Positions 9,678-18,261 of a DNA stretch of 64,000 bases are shown in pieces. The stretch is taken from assembly GCA_963763325.1 (NCBI GenBank), contig CAVXOL010000023.1, positions 434,001-498,000 on the forward strand, in the 5' to 3' direction. The position numbers and the translations under genes are program-made. The notes beneath the pieces were generated by a model. That model had not been told where the DNA came from. It ran no database searches and saw only the letters and a list, made by a program, of their open reading frames with translations. The DNA is from JBBECJ01 sp963763325. GTDB lineage: Bacteria; Chloroflexota; Chloroflexia; Thermomicrobiales; CFX8. The stretch's first letter is position 1. Every line of letters starts with the position of its first letter.

Positions 9678-11045
9678 GTGAATTTTGACCCTGCCTCAGC
9701 CATCCGCAAGCTCACCACGACCAGAACGCCTGAGGCAACTGAACTCACGCCGCGACAGGCCGCGCCAGGGCCACTCACCCAGATACTCGCCCCGGACACG
9801 ACACCCATCGACGATCGCTCCGCACACATTCCTGCCTGGAAGCGACCCTTCACCGCCCTCGAAGAACGTGACTTCCGTAACCTCTGGGTCGGCATGCTGC
9901 CCGGAACGCTCGCTATGCAAATGGGCATGGTTGCGACCGGCTGGGTCGCCTACGACATTTCCGGCTCTGCAGCATCCGTCGGTCTCGTCTCGCTCGGTTC
10001 CGGAATCCCGATGTTGACACTCGGCCTGTTCGGTGGCGTTGTCGCTGATCGGTTCCCGAAGCGCCGGACACTCCTGATGACGCAGTCACTGATCGGCGTC
10101 GCCGCCGCCATCAGCGCCGTCCTCGTCCTGAGCGGCGTCATCCAGATCTGGCAACTGATGCTCATCAGCGCCTTGCAGGGCGTCGGATTCGCGTTCAACA
10201 TGCCATCCCGCCAGGCGTTCGTTGCCCAGCTCGTCAGCCGCGAGCGGCTGATGAACGCGGTCGCGCTCAACAACGCCGGCATGAACTTCTCGCGCGTCAT
10301 CGGCCCGTCGATCGCGGGACTCCTGATTGCTGTGATCGGACCCGGCGAGGTCTACGTCGCGATGGCGCTGATGTACGCGTTCGTCGTCTATAGCCTGACG
10401 CGCATCCCACAGGCCGGCGCACCGGTCGGGACGAACCGGCCGCCGCCGCTCCGTTCGCTCGCTGACGGACTCGGCTACGTCAGGTCCAACTCGGTTGTCT
10501 TTACGCTCTTACTGCTGGCATTCGCTCCTGTCCTGCTCGGCATGCCGTACCAGCAGTTGATGCCGGTCTTCGCCGACGATGTCTTCAACGTTGGCGCGAG
10601 TGGGCTTGGATTGCTCCTGTCGGTCAATGGCATCGGCGCACTCTTCGGGTCGCTGGCAGTCGCCGGGATCAGCAACAGCTTCCGGCGCCGGGGCATGCTG
10701 CAGATGGTGATGGGGATTCTCTTCGGCGTGTCGATCGCGGTCTTCGCGCTGGCCGAGTCCTATCCGATCGCGCTCGTGATGTTGCTGCTCGCTGGTGCAA
10801 CCTCCGCTGGCTTCCAGTCGCTCAATAGCACGCTGGTCATGACCAACACCGAACCGGCCTACCACGGCCGTGTCATGAGCGTCTACATGCTGACTTTTTC
10901 GGCGATGCCACTCGGCGTCGTCCCGTTTGGCGCCCTCTCCGACATCTACGGTGCACCAATCACTATCGGCATCGGCGGGCTACTGCTGACTGCCGTCATC
11001 GCGATCGTCGGTTTCTTCCACCCATCGTACCGGCACATCAAATAG
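9678..11045 (+). CDS. MFS transporter, EntS/MFS_3-like exporter
   Basis: About 455 residues with roughly twelve membrane segments after a soluble N-terminal tail of about 60 residues. Family features include the first membrane segment after DFRNLWVG, the loop DRFPKRRTLL between segments 2 and 3, and LNNAGMNFSRVIGPSIAG. This type usually exports siderophores or small hydrophobic compounds by proton antiport; the substrate here is unknown. The start is set at GTG 9678 after GGGAGT. The stop codon TAG is itself the first part of the following GGGACGT repeat. Confidence 0.82.
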   Translation: MNFDPASAIRKLTTTRTPEATELTPRQAAPGPLTQILAPDTTPIDDRSAHIPAWKRPFTALEERDFRNLWVGMLPGTLAMQMGMVATGWVAYDISGSAASVGLVSLGSGIPMLTLGLFGGVVADRFPKRRTLLMTQSLIGVAAAISAVLVLSGVIQIWQLMLISALQGVGFAFNMPSRQAFVAQLVSRERLMNAVALNNAGMNFSRVIGPSIAGLLIAVIGPGEVYVAMALMYAFVVYSLTRIPQAGAPVGTNRPPPLRSLADGLGYVRSNSVVFTLLLLAFAPVLLGMPYQQLMPVFADDVFNVGASGLGLLLSVNGIGALFGSLAVAGISNSFRRRGMLQMVMGILFGVSIAVFALAESYPIALVMLLLAGATSAGFQSLNSTLVMTNTEPAYHGRVMSVYMLTFSAMPLGVVPFGALSDIYGAPITIGIGGLLLTAVIAIVGFFHPSYRHIK

Positions 11046-11115
11046 GGACGTCGGGACCAGGGACTCAACTACTCGACGATCCCTGTTCCCCTGTATCCCA
11101 ATGTCCGTAATCCCA
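11046..11115. repeat. Gene-end GGGA-word inverted repeat
   Basis: It starts inside the MFS stop (TAGGGACGTCGGGAC). GGGACCAGGGA pairs imperfectly with TCCCTGTTCCC about 17 bases on, and further CCC-words follow. It belongs to the same family as the repeats near 16701, 17620, 27255, 49091 and 52877, and probably acts as a terminator. Confidence 0.5.
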
Positions 11116-11165
11116 CGCCCCGGAACCAACCCCGCCCGCCCGTTGTATAACCCGCAGGAAGCTTC

Positions 11166-11777
11166 GTGCGGGAGGATCGACTGGACGAGACAGCGCTCGT
11201 TGAACGGGCCAGAGCAGGCGATGTCGCAGCCTTCGAACAGCTCATAAGCCGCTATCAGGATCTCGCCGTTCGAACCGCCTGGGTTGTGACCGGTTCCGGG
11301 AGCGAGGCCGAGGACGCGGCTCAGGAGGCGTTCGTCAAGGCCTATCTCGCGCTGGGTCGCTTCCGGGCGGGAGCACCGTTTCGGCCCTGGTTGCTGCAGA
11401 TCGTCGTCAACGAAGCTCGCAACCGGCGCAAGTCAGCCGGACGTAGAGTCAATTTGACGCTGCGAGCAGCCGCCCAGCATCGCGTCGAGACTGAGCCGTC
11501 GCCGGAGGCAGTCACACTGGCCGGTGAACAGCGACAGGCGCTGCTGGACGCCGTCAACCTGCTACGCGAGGACGAACGGCTCGTCGTCGCCTGCCGCTAC
11601 TTCCTCGGCCTCACGGAAGCGGAGACGGCTGAGACTCTTCGCTGCCCGCGCGGGACGGTCAAGTCACGTCTGTCTCGCGCGCTCCACCGCCTGCGAAACG
11701 AATTGAGCGTCACAGTTGGCGATCGAGCGCATTCCATGGATGGACCCAATGAGTTGGAGCAGACCGCGCATGGCTGA
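11166..11777 (+). CDS. RNA polymerase sigma factor, ECF (sigma-70 family)
   Basis: The 203-aa protein has sigma region 2 (FEQLISRYQDLAVRTAW, then EDAAQEAFVKAYLAL) and region 4 (LLREDERLVVACRYFLGLTEAETAETL, then RGTVKSRLSRALHRLR). That is the usual ECF size and layout. GTG 11166 lies 4 bases after GCAGGAAG. The next gene overlaps its end by 8 bases and encodes a membrane protein suited to be its anti-sigma factor. A possible own promoter lies at 11122-11146. The target regulon is unknown. Confidence 0.92.
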   Translation: MREDRLDETALVERARAGDVAAFEQLISRYQDLAVRTAWVVTGSGSEAEDAAQEAFVKAYLALGRFRAGAPFRPWLLQIVVNEARNRRKSAGRRVNLTLRAAAQHRVETEPSPEAVTLAGEQRQALLDAVNLLREDERLVVACRYFLGLTEAETAETLRCPRGTVKSRLSRALHRLRNELSVTVGDRAHSMDGPNELEQTAHG

Positions 11778-12573
11778 CCCGCAACACACCCAACCGCCGG
11801 GAAACGTGGAACGCGCGCTGCACGACCTCGGCTCGCAACTCGACTGGCCGGTGGAGCCGAACCTGGTGCCCGGCTTCCGGCAGAGGCTCGCATCTCAGCC
11901 AGAACGACGATCGGGCTTGGCACGATGGTGGCCTGTTGCCAGTCTGCCCCGGCTCGCATGGACCTCGGTCGCGCTCGTGGTTCTCTTCGCGCTCGTCATC
12001 ACGGTTTCTGACTCCACGCGGTCAGTCGTCGCCGACCGGCTCGGTCTGCCCGGTGTCTCGATCTCGACTGATCCCACCGCGACACTGACTCCCAGCAACG
12101 ATCTTCAACTCGGCGACCATACGACCCTGGATGACGCCCTCAGCCGCTCAGGCGGCGGGCTGGTCATGCCGCCGGACGCGATCCTCGGTCCACCAGACGA
12201 GGTGTATGTCCTCGATCACGACGGCACCGTTCAAGTGTCGTACATCTATTACCCACGTTCGGACCTCCCAGAGGTGGGGAAGACTGGGATCGGGCTGCTG
12301 ATCAGCCAATTCCAGGGACATACCAATGACAGCTTCGTCCAGAAGCAGATCGGCCCGAACACGACTGTCGCGCTGACGGACGTCAACGGCCAGCGTGCGT
12401 TCTGGCTGGCCGGCGAGCCGCACGTCTTCTACTACGAGCGTCCTGACGGCCAGATTGACGAGGAGACGATCCGACTCGCAGCCAATGTGCTCCTCTGGGA
12501 GCAGAACGGCAAGACACTCCGCATCGAAACGACGCTCGACCGCGAACAGCCGTCCGAATCGCCGAGGCGATGA
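11770..12573 (+). CDS. Putative anti-sigma factor, single-pass membrane protein
   Basis: The 267-aa protein has a cytoplasmic part of about 60 residues, one membrane segment (WTSVALVVLFALVITV) and an extracytoplasmic domain that resembles DUF4367 (FWLAGEPHVFYYERPDG, TIRLAANVLLWEQ, TLRIET). Its ATG overlaps the sigma stop (ATGGCTGA), a sign of translational coupling. No classic zinc-binding HxxxCxxC motif is visible in the cytoplasmic part, so it would be an atypical anti-sigma factor. Gene order and topology carry the call; sequence homology is weak. Confidence 0.7.
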   Translation: MADPQHTQPPGNVERALHDLGSQLDWPVEPNLVPGFRQRLASQPERRSGLARWWPVASLPRLAWTSVALVVLFALVITVSDSTRSVVADRLGLPGVSISTDPTATLTPSNDLQLGDHTTLDDALSRSGGGLVMPPDAILGPPDEVYVLDHDGTVQVSYIYYPRSDLPEVGKTGIGLLISQFQGHTNDSFVQKQIGPNTTVALTDVNGQRAFWLAGEPHVFYYERPDGQIDEETIRLAANVLLWEQNGKTLRIETTLDREQPSESPRR

Positions 12574-12685
12574 GCGAGACACGCTGAGAGGGTCGGCGTA
12601 GCGAATCTCGGAACCGATCATCCTCGAGACTTGTACTACTCCCAGATGACAGTCGTATGCGCAGCTACCTGGATCGGAGGAGTAC

Positions 12686-13408
12686 ATGCCACGACGATGG
12701 TTCACGGCGACCGCAACGGCAACCGTCCTGATGCTGGCCCTGACAGCAACGGCAACGGCTGGCGGATGGGCGACGGTCGAGATGGACAAGCCCGTCACAC
12801 GCGTCGAGGTTGACGAAGAGATGACGCTCGACTTCATGCTGCTTCAGCATGGGGAAACGCCGACCGATTGGACGACGACATATTTCGAGGCGACCAACGC
12901 TGAAACCGGCGAGACAATGCGCGTCGATGCCACGCCAGGGACTGAAACCGGCCGCTGGACAGTCGATGTCGTGTTCACGAGTGCCGGAACCTGGAACTGG
13001 GCGATCATGACTGAAGAGTTGATAGTCGAAGGCGACTTCCCAGCACTGGAAGTCGTCGGGGATGCGGCGGTCATCAGCACGACAGGCGGTGTCACCGAGA
13101 CTCAACTCGATGCCGCGCTCACGACTGCCACCGAGCCACTCGAGAAGCAGATCTCCAGCATCGTCGGTGAGATGGACGTGCTGCAGAAGCAGGTCACCAA
13201 TCTGACCGCCGAACGCGACACACTCCAGAAGCAGATCGCGAACCTCGAAGCCGCGCAGGCTGAGCAGCCAGCTTCATCCGGTACATCCTGGTGGGCCGCT
13301 GCACTTGCAGGCGCGTTCGCCGCGCTGATCGTCGGCGGCGCGGGCGCCTTCCTCGCCATGCGGCGAGGTCTCATCCGAACTCCTGAACTCGCGAGAGCGT
13401 CTGCCTGA
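12686..13408 (+). CDS. Exported membrane-anchored protein with coiled coil
   Basis: The ATG follows GGATCGGAGGAG. Residues 1-26 form a signal peptide (TATVLMLALTATATAGG). Next comes a beta-rich domain of about 100 residues that resembles YtkA/FixH-like folds. A coiled coil follows (EKQISSIVGEMDVLQKQV, TLQKQIANLEA). Near the C-terminus is a membrane anchor (WAAALAGAFAALIVGGAGAFLA) with a short basic tail. The protein is therefore held on the outer face. It lies downstream of the sigma/anti-sigma pair on the same strand with a gap of about 110 bases, so it might belong to the same response; this is inference. Confidence 0.72.
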   Translation: MPRRWFTATATATVLMLALTATATAGGWATVEMDKPVTRVEVDEEMTLDFMLLQHGETPTDWTTTYFEATNAETGETMRVDATPGTETGRWTVDVVFTSAGTWNWAIMTEELIVEGDFPALEVVGDAAVISTTGGVTETQLDAALTTATEPLEKQISSIVGEMDVLQKQVTNLTAERDTLQKQIANLEAAQAEQPASSGTSWWAAALAGAFAALIVGGAGAFLAMRRGLIRTPELARASA

Positions 13409-13428
13409 TATCGCTCCACTGAGTAGAA

Positions 13429-13466
13429 ACGCTACCCGTCCTGACGTCAATTAGGGCGGGTAGCGT
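13429..13466. terminator. Bidirectional hairpin between convergent genes
   Basis: ACGCTACCCG at 13429-13438 pairs perfectly with CGGGTAGCGT at 13457-13466. It sits between the ends of the coiled-coil protein gene (+) and the amidohydrolase gene (-), so it can serve both. Confidence 0.75.
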
Positions 13467-13469
13467 CGT

Positions 13470-14648
13470 CTATTGCAGGCTGTAGAGTTCCCGAGCGTTG
13501 CCGGCCAGAATCATCGCGCCGGCTTCCTGCGCATCTTGCTCTCCAAGCATCCCGTCGGCGACCAGATCGGTCAGCACCTGCGCGAGCGCCTGCTTGCCCA
13601 GCTTCGCGCTCGTGTAGTTGATCTCCGGGACATTGAAGCCGTCGGAGCCGTACAGCACCTTCGAGAGTGGCGCCATCTCCAGCACCTCACTGATAATCGA
13701 CCGTGCAGCGTGACCGGCAAACGGCACACCCTCCGATATGTCGCAGTAAACGCGCGGTAGCACGTTTGCGATGTAGCCCGCCTCGCGATGCCACGGGTAG
13801 CCGGTATGAACCAGCAGGACTCGGCACGCCCGGAACGTCGGGAAGCGCAGCAGGTCGAGCAGCAGCGACGGCCGGGCGAGTGGCAGGTTAACCTCGAAGT
13901 CGCCCATCCCGGTGTGGATCTGCATTGGAACGTCGTGCTCCATCGCCAGCTCCAGCGCACGACAGACCAGATGGTCGCGCAGCTTCTTCATGCTGCCGCC
14001 GCCCAGACCACGCCGGATCGCGTCCAACGCCTGCAGCCCCTGGTCTGGAGAACGTGACAGTGGCGAGATGTCAAGCCCCGTCCGATAGGCGATGATCGAT
14101 TTCAGCCCACGGTAGCCGCCTGTCGTCAACGCCTCGGCGATCGTGCCGTCATAGCGCGACTTGAACTCGGACCAGCCAATGTCGGTCGCCAGCAGTCCGG
14201 CGATCAGCGGTTCGATTCGCAGGATTGGGACGACCTCGACCGGCAACTCCTCCCGCACGGCATCGAGCGCCAGGTTTGGGACCGGGTAGCCAAAGTCGAA
14301 AACCAACGTCTCAAGGCCGGCATCGGCATAGAGCATCCGCACATAGTCGCTGTAACCGTCGCTGACGGCTCGATTGCGAGCCGCGAGGACGGCTTCCAGA
14401 TCCGGCTCCGTGCCGAAGTAGTTAGCCAGGTCACGCAGCAGCCGACGGAAGTAGACCGTGTCGCGTTTGACTCGCTGCAGTTCGGCTCGAACGTCATCGT
14501 CAACGTCGATGCCGCCTTGCTCCATGAAGGCCACCGAGCCACCGCCAAACGACGCGAGATTCGTGAATTCTTCGTTCGTCAGCGCACCCCGGTTCAGGAA
14601 CGGATGGCAATGCACGTCCACGACCGGCAGACCAGAAAGATCGATCAC
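13470..14648 (-). CDS. Amidohydrolase family protein, FluG N-terminal-like
   Basis: The 392-aa protein is a TIM-barrel metal-dependent hydrolase of the amidohydrolase-2 type. It shows the opening VDVHCHPF metal motif (His13, His15), a later MQIHTGMGD, VLLVHTGYPWH, and the closing VLYGSDGFN aspartate. In fungal FluG such a domain is fused to a glutamine-synthetase-like domain. Here a GS-like gene lies 0.65 kb away in divergent orientation, which suggests the two act on the same gamma-glutamyl or amide compound. The substrate is unknown. Confidence 0.85.
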   Translation of the reverse strand: MIDLSGLPVVDVHCHPFLNRGALTNEEFTNLASFGGGSVAFMEQGGIDVDDDVRAELQRVKRDTVYFRRLLRDLANYFGTEPDLEAVLAARNRAVSDGYSDYVRMLYADAGLETLVFDFGYPVPNLALDAVREELPVEVVPILRIEPLIAGLLATDIGWSEFKSRYDGTIAEALTTGGYRGLKSIIAYRTGLDISPLSRSPDQGLQALDAIRRGLGGGSMKKLRDHLVCRALELAMEHDVPMQIHTGMGDFEVNLPLARPSLLLDLLRFPTFRACRVLLVHTGYPWHREAGYIANVLPRVYCDISEGVPFAGHAARSIISEVLEMAPLSKVLYGSDGFNVPEINYTSAKLGKQALAQVLTDLVADGMLGEQDAQEAGAMILAGNARELYSLQ

Positions 14649-14730
14649 GCTGAAGACTCCCTTCGTGGACGAAACCCAACTTCCTGATTATCGCCTCTTT
14701 CTCAATCTGGCGCCGGACACGTCAGATCAA

Positions 14731-14759
14731 TTGCGATCGGCGTCCGTACACGGTATCGT
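14731..14759 (+). promoter_or_regulatory. Possible sigma-70-type promoter for the 161-aa gene and GS
   Basis: TTGCGA (14731-14736) and TATCGT (14754-14759) are separated by 17 bases, and the ATG at 14800 lies about 40 bases downstream. This is a pattern match only; GC-rich DNA gives chance hits. Confidence 0.35.
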
Positions 14760-14799
14760 GGCAGGAAAGCGACATCGACAACGCGCGAAAGGTATTGCG

Positions 14800-15285
14800 A
14801 TGACAGTAACGGCCATCCACACGGGAGACGACGATCTCGCACTGATCCATCGGCGACTGGCGGTGGATCTCTTCAACCAGGTCTGGACGCTGCTGGAGCA
14901 ACCAACCCGCACGCCTGAAGAGGACGACACGATGCTTCACACCGCACACGCGTCGCGCTACCACTGGGGCGTCGTCGGCACGCCGGTCAACCTCGCACGC
15001 GGCGAATGGCAGGTGGCACGCGTCTATGCGGTTCTCGGCCGCGCCGAACCGGCCCGCTATCACGCACGACGCTGCCTCGACATCTGCACCGAGCAAGGCA
15101 TCGGCGATTTCGATATTGCCTTCGCTCATGAGGCACTCGCGCGTGCGCTGGCGGTCGGCGGCGATCAGACGACCGCGGCATATCATCTCAGGCAAGCACG
15201 GCTACTGGCGGCATTGATTGCTGAAGATGAGGATCGGGAGATTGTGCTGGCGGATCTTGCGACAATCCCGATCAGCAACGAGTAG
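14800..15285 (+). CDS. Conserved helical (TPR-like) protein, 161 aa
   Basis: ATG 14800 follows GAAAGG. The protein is almost entirely helical, with TPR-like helix pairs (WQVARVYAVLGRAEPARYHARRCL, broken into two helices, then AFAHEALARALAVGGDQTTAAYHLRQA). No catalytic motif or membrane segment is visible. Similar proteins are, from memory, annotated only as hypothetical in Actinobacteria and Bacilli. It lies 24 bases upstream of the GS-like gene on the same strand, so they probably form an operon, with the amidohydrolase divergent from both. Confidence 0.75.
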   Translation: MTVTAIHTGDDDLALIHRRLAVDLFNQVWTLLEQPTRTPEEDDTMLHTAHASRYHWGVVGTPVNLARGEWQVARVYAVLGRAEPARYHARRCLDICTEQGIGDFDIAFAHEALARALAVGGDQTTAAYHLRQARLLAALIAEDEDREIVLADLATIPISNE

Positions 15286-15309
15286 GCCAACTTTCGGAGG
15301 TATCCGACC

Positions 15310-16694
15310 GTGGTTGGCATCGATCCAGAAGGGGAGCAGATGGCTGTCGTCGATGAAGGCGCCTTGAGCGAATTGGAGCAACGAATCGAGGCAGATGATC
15401 TGGATGGTCTCTGGATCGTCTTTCACGACTATTCGGCACGTGCTTGCGCGAAGTGGGTTTCGAGAGCAAGCATCCCTTCGGCGCTGCGTCGCGGTGGTGT
15501 CTTCGCGCGCGCCAATCTGAACTTCACGATCGACGATCACCAGGTCGAACACCCCCACCTCGCGGCCGACTCCGGCGATATGTTCGCGATCCCCGACCCG
15601 GCTACCTACGCGCCTCTTCCATATCGCACCGGCATTGGTCGCGTGTTGAGCTACCTGTCCACCGAGGATGGCGATCTCTGGGAAGGATGCCCTCGTGGAC
15701 GCCTGCAGCGGGCGCTCGACCGACTCGCCGAGCACGGATTCAGCGCTCAGGCGGCGTTTGAGCCGGAATTTACACTCTACTCGCGCAGGCCCGACGGTGG
15801 TCACGAACCGATCGATCGATTCGCGATGTACTCGGTTGACCGAATCGACGCGCATGTTGATCTGCTCAGGCGGGATCGACCGGGCACTGACAGCGCAGGG
15901 CATTCGTGTAATCCAGCTCGGCACCGAATACGGCGCCGGACAGCTTGAGATCAACCTGCACCACGAGTCGCCCATGAAGGCCGCTGACGACCTGGTGACG
16001 TTCCGCGAGACAGTGAAGGCGCTTGCCCGCGACGCCGGTGTCGTCGCCAGCTTCATGCCGAAACCGTTCGCCGATGCCGCCGGCAATGGCGTCCATGTCC
16101 ATCTTTCGCTCTGGGATGTCGAGGGTGAGGAGAGCCGGTCCGAAGGAGATGGACCAATGGGACTGTCTCGCGAGTTGGCCCAGTTCATGGCTGGAGTCCT
16201 GGAGCACGCGCCAGCCATCTGCGGCGTTTCGGCGCCAACAGTCAACTCATACAAGCGACTGCTGCCGGGTTCGTGGGCACCCGGTCACATCGCCTGGGGT
16301 CGCGGCAACCGTGCCGTCCTCGTCCGTGTACCGGGAAGCTCACGCCGCCGGATCGAGTTCCGGGCTGGAGACCATACTGGGAACCCGTACCTCTTTTTAG
16401 CAGCTCTGATCGCAGCGGGAATTGACGGTCTCGAACGCCAGCTCGATCCCAGCGCGCCGGTCGAAGGCGACATCGGACACATGAGCATTAGCGGAGGTCG
16501 AGCAGATGGGTGGCAGATTCCTGCCACGGACTGCGACTGAGGCGCTGAACGCCATCGAAGCCGACACGACGATCATGGACGCGCTCGGCCGAGTCTGCGG
16601 TCCCGAGCTTCTGCGCGTCAAACGCTACGAACTCGCTCGCTATGAGACTCACGTCAGCGAGTGGGAGCGTGACGTGTATCTGGAGCGGGTGTAA
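15310..16694 (+). pseudogene. Glutamine synthetase-like protein (FluG/PuuA type), two frameshifts
   Basis: Repaired, this is a GS-family enzyme of about 460 residues. Visible motifs are EPEFTLY, QLEINLHHESP, ASFMPKPF, GNGVHVHLSLW, PTVNSYKRL, WGRGNRAVLVRVP, RIEFRAGDHTGNPYLFLAAL and the C-terminal VKRYELARYETHVSEWE. Removing one G from GGG at 15872-15874 joins VDLLRRIDRALTAQG. Removing one G from GGG at 16508-16510 joins GGRADGGRFLPRT. Both repairs restore conserved text exactly, so I favour sequence error over real decay. Enzymes of this branch ligate glutamate to amines or related substrates, and need not make glutamine. Confidence 0.85.
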
Positions 16695-16700
16695 GGAGGT

Positions 16701-16748
16701 CGGGACGTGGGACGCGGAGTGGCATGCCACACCGTGTCCCACGTCCCG
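16701..16748. terminator. Large bidirectional palindrome between GS and csoR
   Basis: Outer arms CGGGACGTGGGAC (16701-16713) and GTCCCACGTCCCG (16736-16748) pair perfectly over 13 bp. Inside them GTGGCATGCCAC is itself a palindrome. It lies exactly between two convergent stop codons. It is also a member of the GGGACGT-word repeat family. Confidence 0.75.
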
Positions 16749-16754
16749 ATCACG

Positions 16755-17098
16755 TCATCCAACACTCCGCGTAAAGCGCTCGATCGCGTCGGTAAGTTCG
16801 GTGACCATCAGTTCGTCGTCGGTCGCGTTCATGACACAGCCGCGAATGTGGTCTTCGAGGACCAGCAGGCCGACAGCCCGCGCAGCGGCAATGATCGACG
16901 AGATCTGCGTCAGAACATCGACACAGTACTTATCCTCTTCAACCATGCGCTGGACACCCCGAACCTGACCCTCCATCCGCCGTAGGCGAGCAAGAATCTT
17001 GGCCTTATCGTGTTCGTATGACGCACCGGTACCGGCTGGTCAACATCGACCGCCGGAACGTCGTCACCCGGTTCTGGCACAAGCTTGACTGACATCAT
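16755..17098 (-). pseudogene. csoR: CsoR-family copper-sensing repressor, one frameshift
   Basis: The C-terminal 87 residues are a classic CsoR: KAKILARLRRMEGQVRG, then the copper ligands as Cys (KYCVDV), His 25 residues later and Cys 4 after that (EDHIRGCV). This is exactly the Cys-His-Cys spacing of CsoR. The only good start (ATG 17098/17095 after AAAGGA) is in another frame. One missing base in the CCGGTG run near 17022-17028 would join VDQPVP to GASYEHDKAK. It is probably a functional gene with a sequence error. It is preceded by its own operator. No copA or copZ is nearby, so its targets lie elsewhere. Confidence 0.88.
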
Positions 17099-17120
17099 CG
17101 TCGTCCTTTCCGTCGACATA

Positions 17121-17149
17121 ATGATACCCCAAGGGGGTATCCTCGACAA
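17121..17149 (-). promoter_or_regulatory. csoR promoter with copper-type operator in the spacer
   Basis: On the minus strand TTGTCG (17149-17144) and TATCAT (17126-17121) are 17 bases apart. The spacer and -10 hold ATACCCC-CTT-GGGGTAT (17140-17124), a perfect 7-bp inverted repeat. This matches the known CsoR operator form ATACCCC...GGGGTAT. Bound repressor would block the polymerase directly. The predicted transcript starts about 15 bases before the ATG. Confidence 0.8.
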
Positions 17150-17247
17150 CCACTCAGTCCGGTCAGGCTGGCTCGCCTCGGCGGCTGGCCGTATCATCGC
17201 CGGACGATTTGATCTGCCATCAGGCATGACAGCGAAGGGAACCAGCG

Positions 17248-17622
17248 ATGACGCAACGTGAGATCCTTCAGTCCGACAAGCTTCCAGCTCCAGCGGCACC
17301 GTACTCGATCGCGACGATCTGGGGCGATCTGCTGTTCATCTCCGGACAGGTACCGTCGGACACGTCGCAGGACATCGAAGGCCAGACTGAGCAGGTGATG
17401 GAAAAACTGAAGGCGATCATGACCGAGGCCGGGACCGGCTTCGAACATGCGCTCAAGGCGACCTGCTTTCTGACCGACATCAGCGAGTTCGCGCGCTTCA
17501 ACGATGTCTACAAGCGTTACGTCGGCGACGAAAAGCCCGCCCGATCGACAATCGAGTGCAACCTCGCCGGCCCAGCTTTCAAGGTTGAGGTCGATATGAT
17601 CGTCGGCATTCCTCGGGATTAG
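17248..17622 (+). CDS. ridA: RidA family imine/enamine deaminase
   Basis: The 124-aa protein matches the RidA (YjgF/YER057c) family in length and motifs: AAPYSIATIWGDLLFISGQ, the helix that ends LTDISEFARFNDVYKRYV, then the substrate-binding Arg in KPARSTIEC and the closing VEVDMI. RidA hydrolyses reactive 2-aminoacrylate-type imines formed by PLP enzymes. The ATG follows GAAGGGAACC. It is divergent from csoR. Its TAG stop is part of the following GGGACGT repeat. Confidence 0.92.
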   Translation: MTQREILQSDKLPAPAAPYSIATIWGDLLFISGQVPSDTSQDIEGQTEQVMEKLKAIMTEAGTGFEHALKATCFLTDISEFARFNDVYKRYVGDEKPARSTIECNLAGPAFKVEVDMIVGIPRD

Positions 17623-17696
17623 GGACGTCGGGACGTAGGGGTGCGGGATGTAGTAGTTGGCCGACGGCGGCAAAATCCTACATCCCTGATCCCTCG
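17620..17696. repeat. Gene-end GGGA-word inverted repeat after ridA
   Basis: TAGGGACGTCGGGACGTAGGGG begins at the ridA stop codon. GGGATGTAG (17645-17653) pairs perfectly with CTACATCCC (17678-17686). The opening words are the same as those at 11043-11057, also starting at a TAG stop. Confidence 0.6.
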
Positions 17697-17764
17697 TCCA
17701 CCGGCATGTCTCTTGCAAGGGAACGCGCCGGAAGAATCGTTCACACACCCGGAGGGATATACAG

Positions 17765-18235
17765 ATGAGTGCCGACATTGGACGCTTGACCGAAGGCATG
17801 ACGGTCGTCGGGCCGGCCGGCGAGGCGATTGGACGCGTCAAGGAGATCCGCAAGATTGACTTCCTGCTCGACCTGACGATGCGGCGCGACCTGTTCGTGC
17901 CTTTCAGCGCGATCAGCGAGGTCGGCGGGACGGTCGTGCTTCGCGTGCGCGGCGAAGAGATCGGCGACCAGGGCTGGGAACCGGCACCACTGCTCGGCAT
18001 GCCTGACGATTCATCCGACAACTCCGACACGCTCGCGACCGACCGCGAAGACCGCGTCGTCGGCACCGGCGACCCTGCCGAGCGCGGCACCTGGAGCGCG
18101 TCATCCGACTCGTACGATCTCGACGCGCTCGACACGACCGAAGGCCGGCAGGCAATCGAAGGCACCGACGACGGCGAACGGCCAAGATCCGGCGACACCC
18201 TGGAGTTCGACCGCCTGCGCGACACGGCTGGGTAG
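17765..18235 (+). CDS. PRC-barrel-like/DUF2171-type protein, 156 aa
   Basis: ATG 17765 follows GGAGGGATATACAG. Residues 1-70 look like a PRC-barrel (GMTVVGPAGEAIGRVKEI, LFVPFSAISEV, TVVLRV). The rest is a low-complexity acidic tail rich in Asp, Ser, Thr and Arg with no fold visible. Such small barrel proteins are common in stress-hardy bacteria, but their role is not established. It converges on the M14 peptidase gene, with 26 bases between the stops. Confidence 0.72.
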   Translation: MSADIGRLTEGMTVVGPAGEAIGRVKEIRKIDFLLDLTMRRDLFVPFSAISEVGGTVVLRVRGEEIGDQGWEPAPLLGMPDDSSDNSDTLATDREDRVVGTGDPAERGTWSASSDSYDLDALDTTEGRQAIEGTDDGERPRSGDTLEFDRLRDTAG

Positions 18236-18261
18236 ACGTCCTGGCTCTCGGTAGTGGGCCG

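Noticed and set aside
15310..16694. Programmed frameshifting in the GS-like gene
   Set aside because: There are two shifts at ordinary GGG runs without a slippery heptamer or pseudoknot, and many other genes in the window show the same kind of break.
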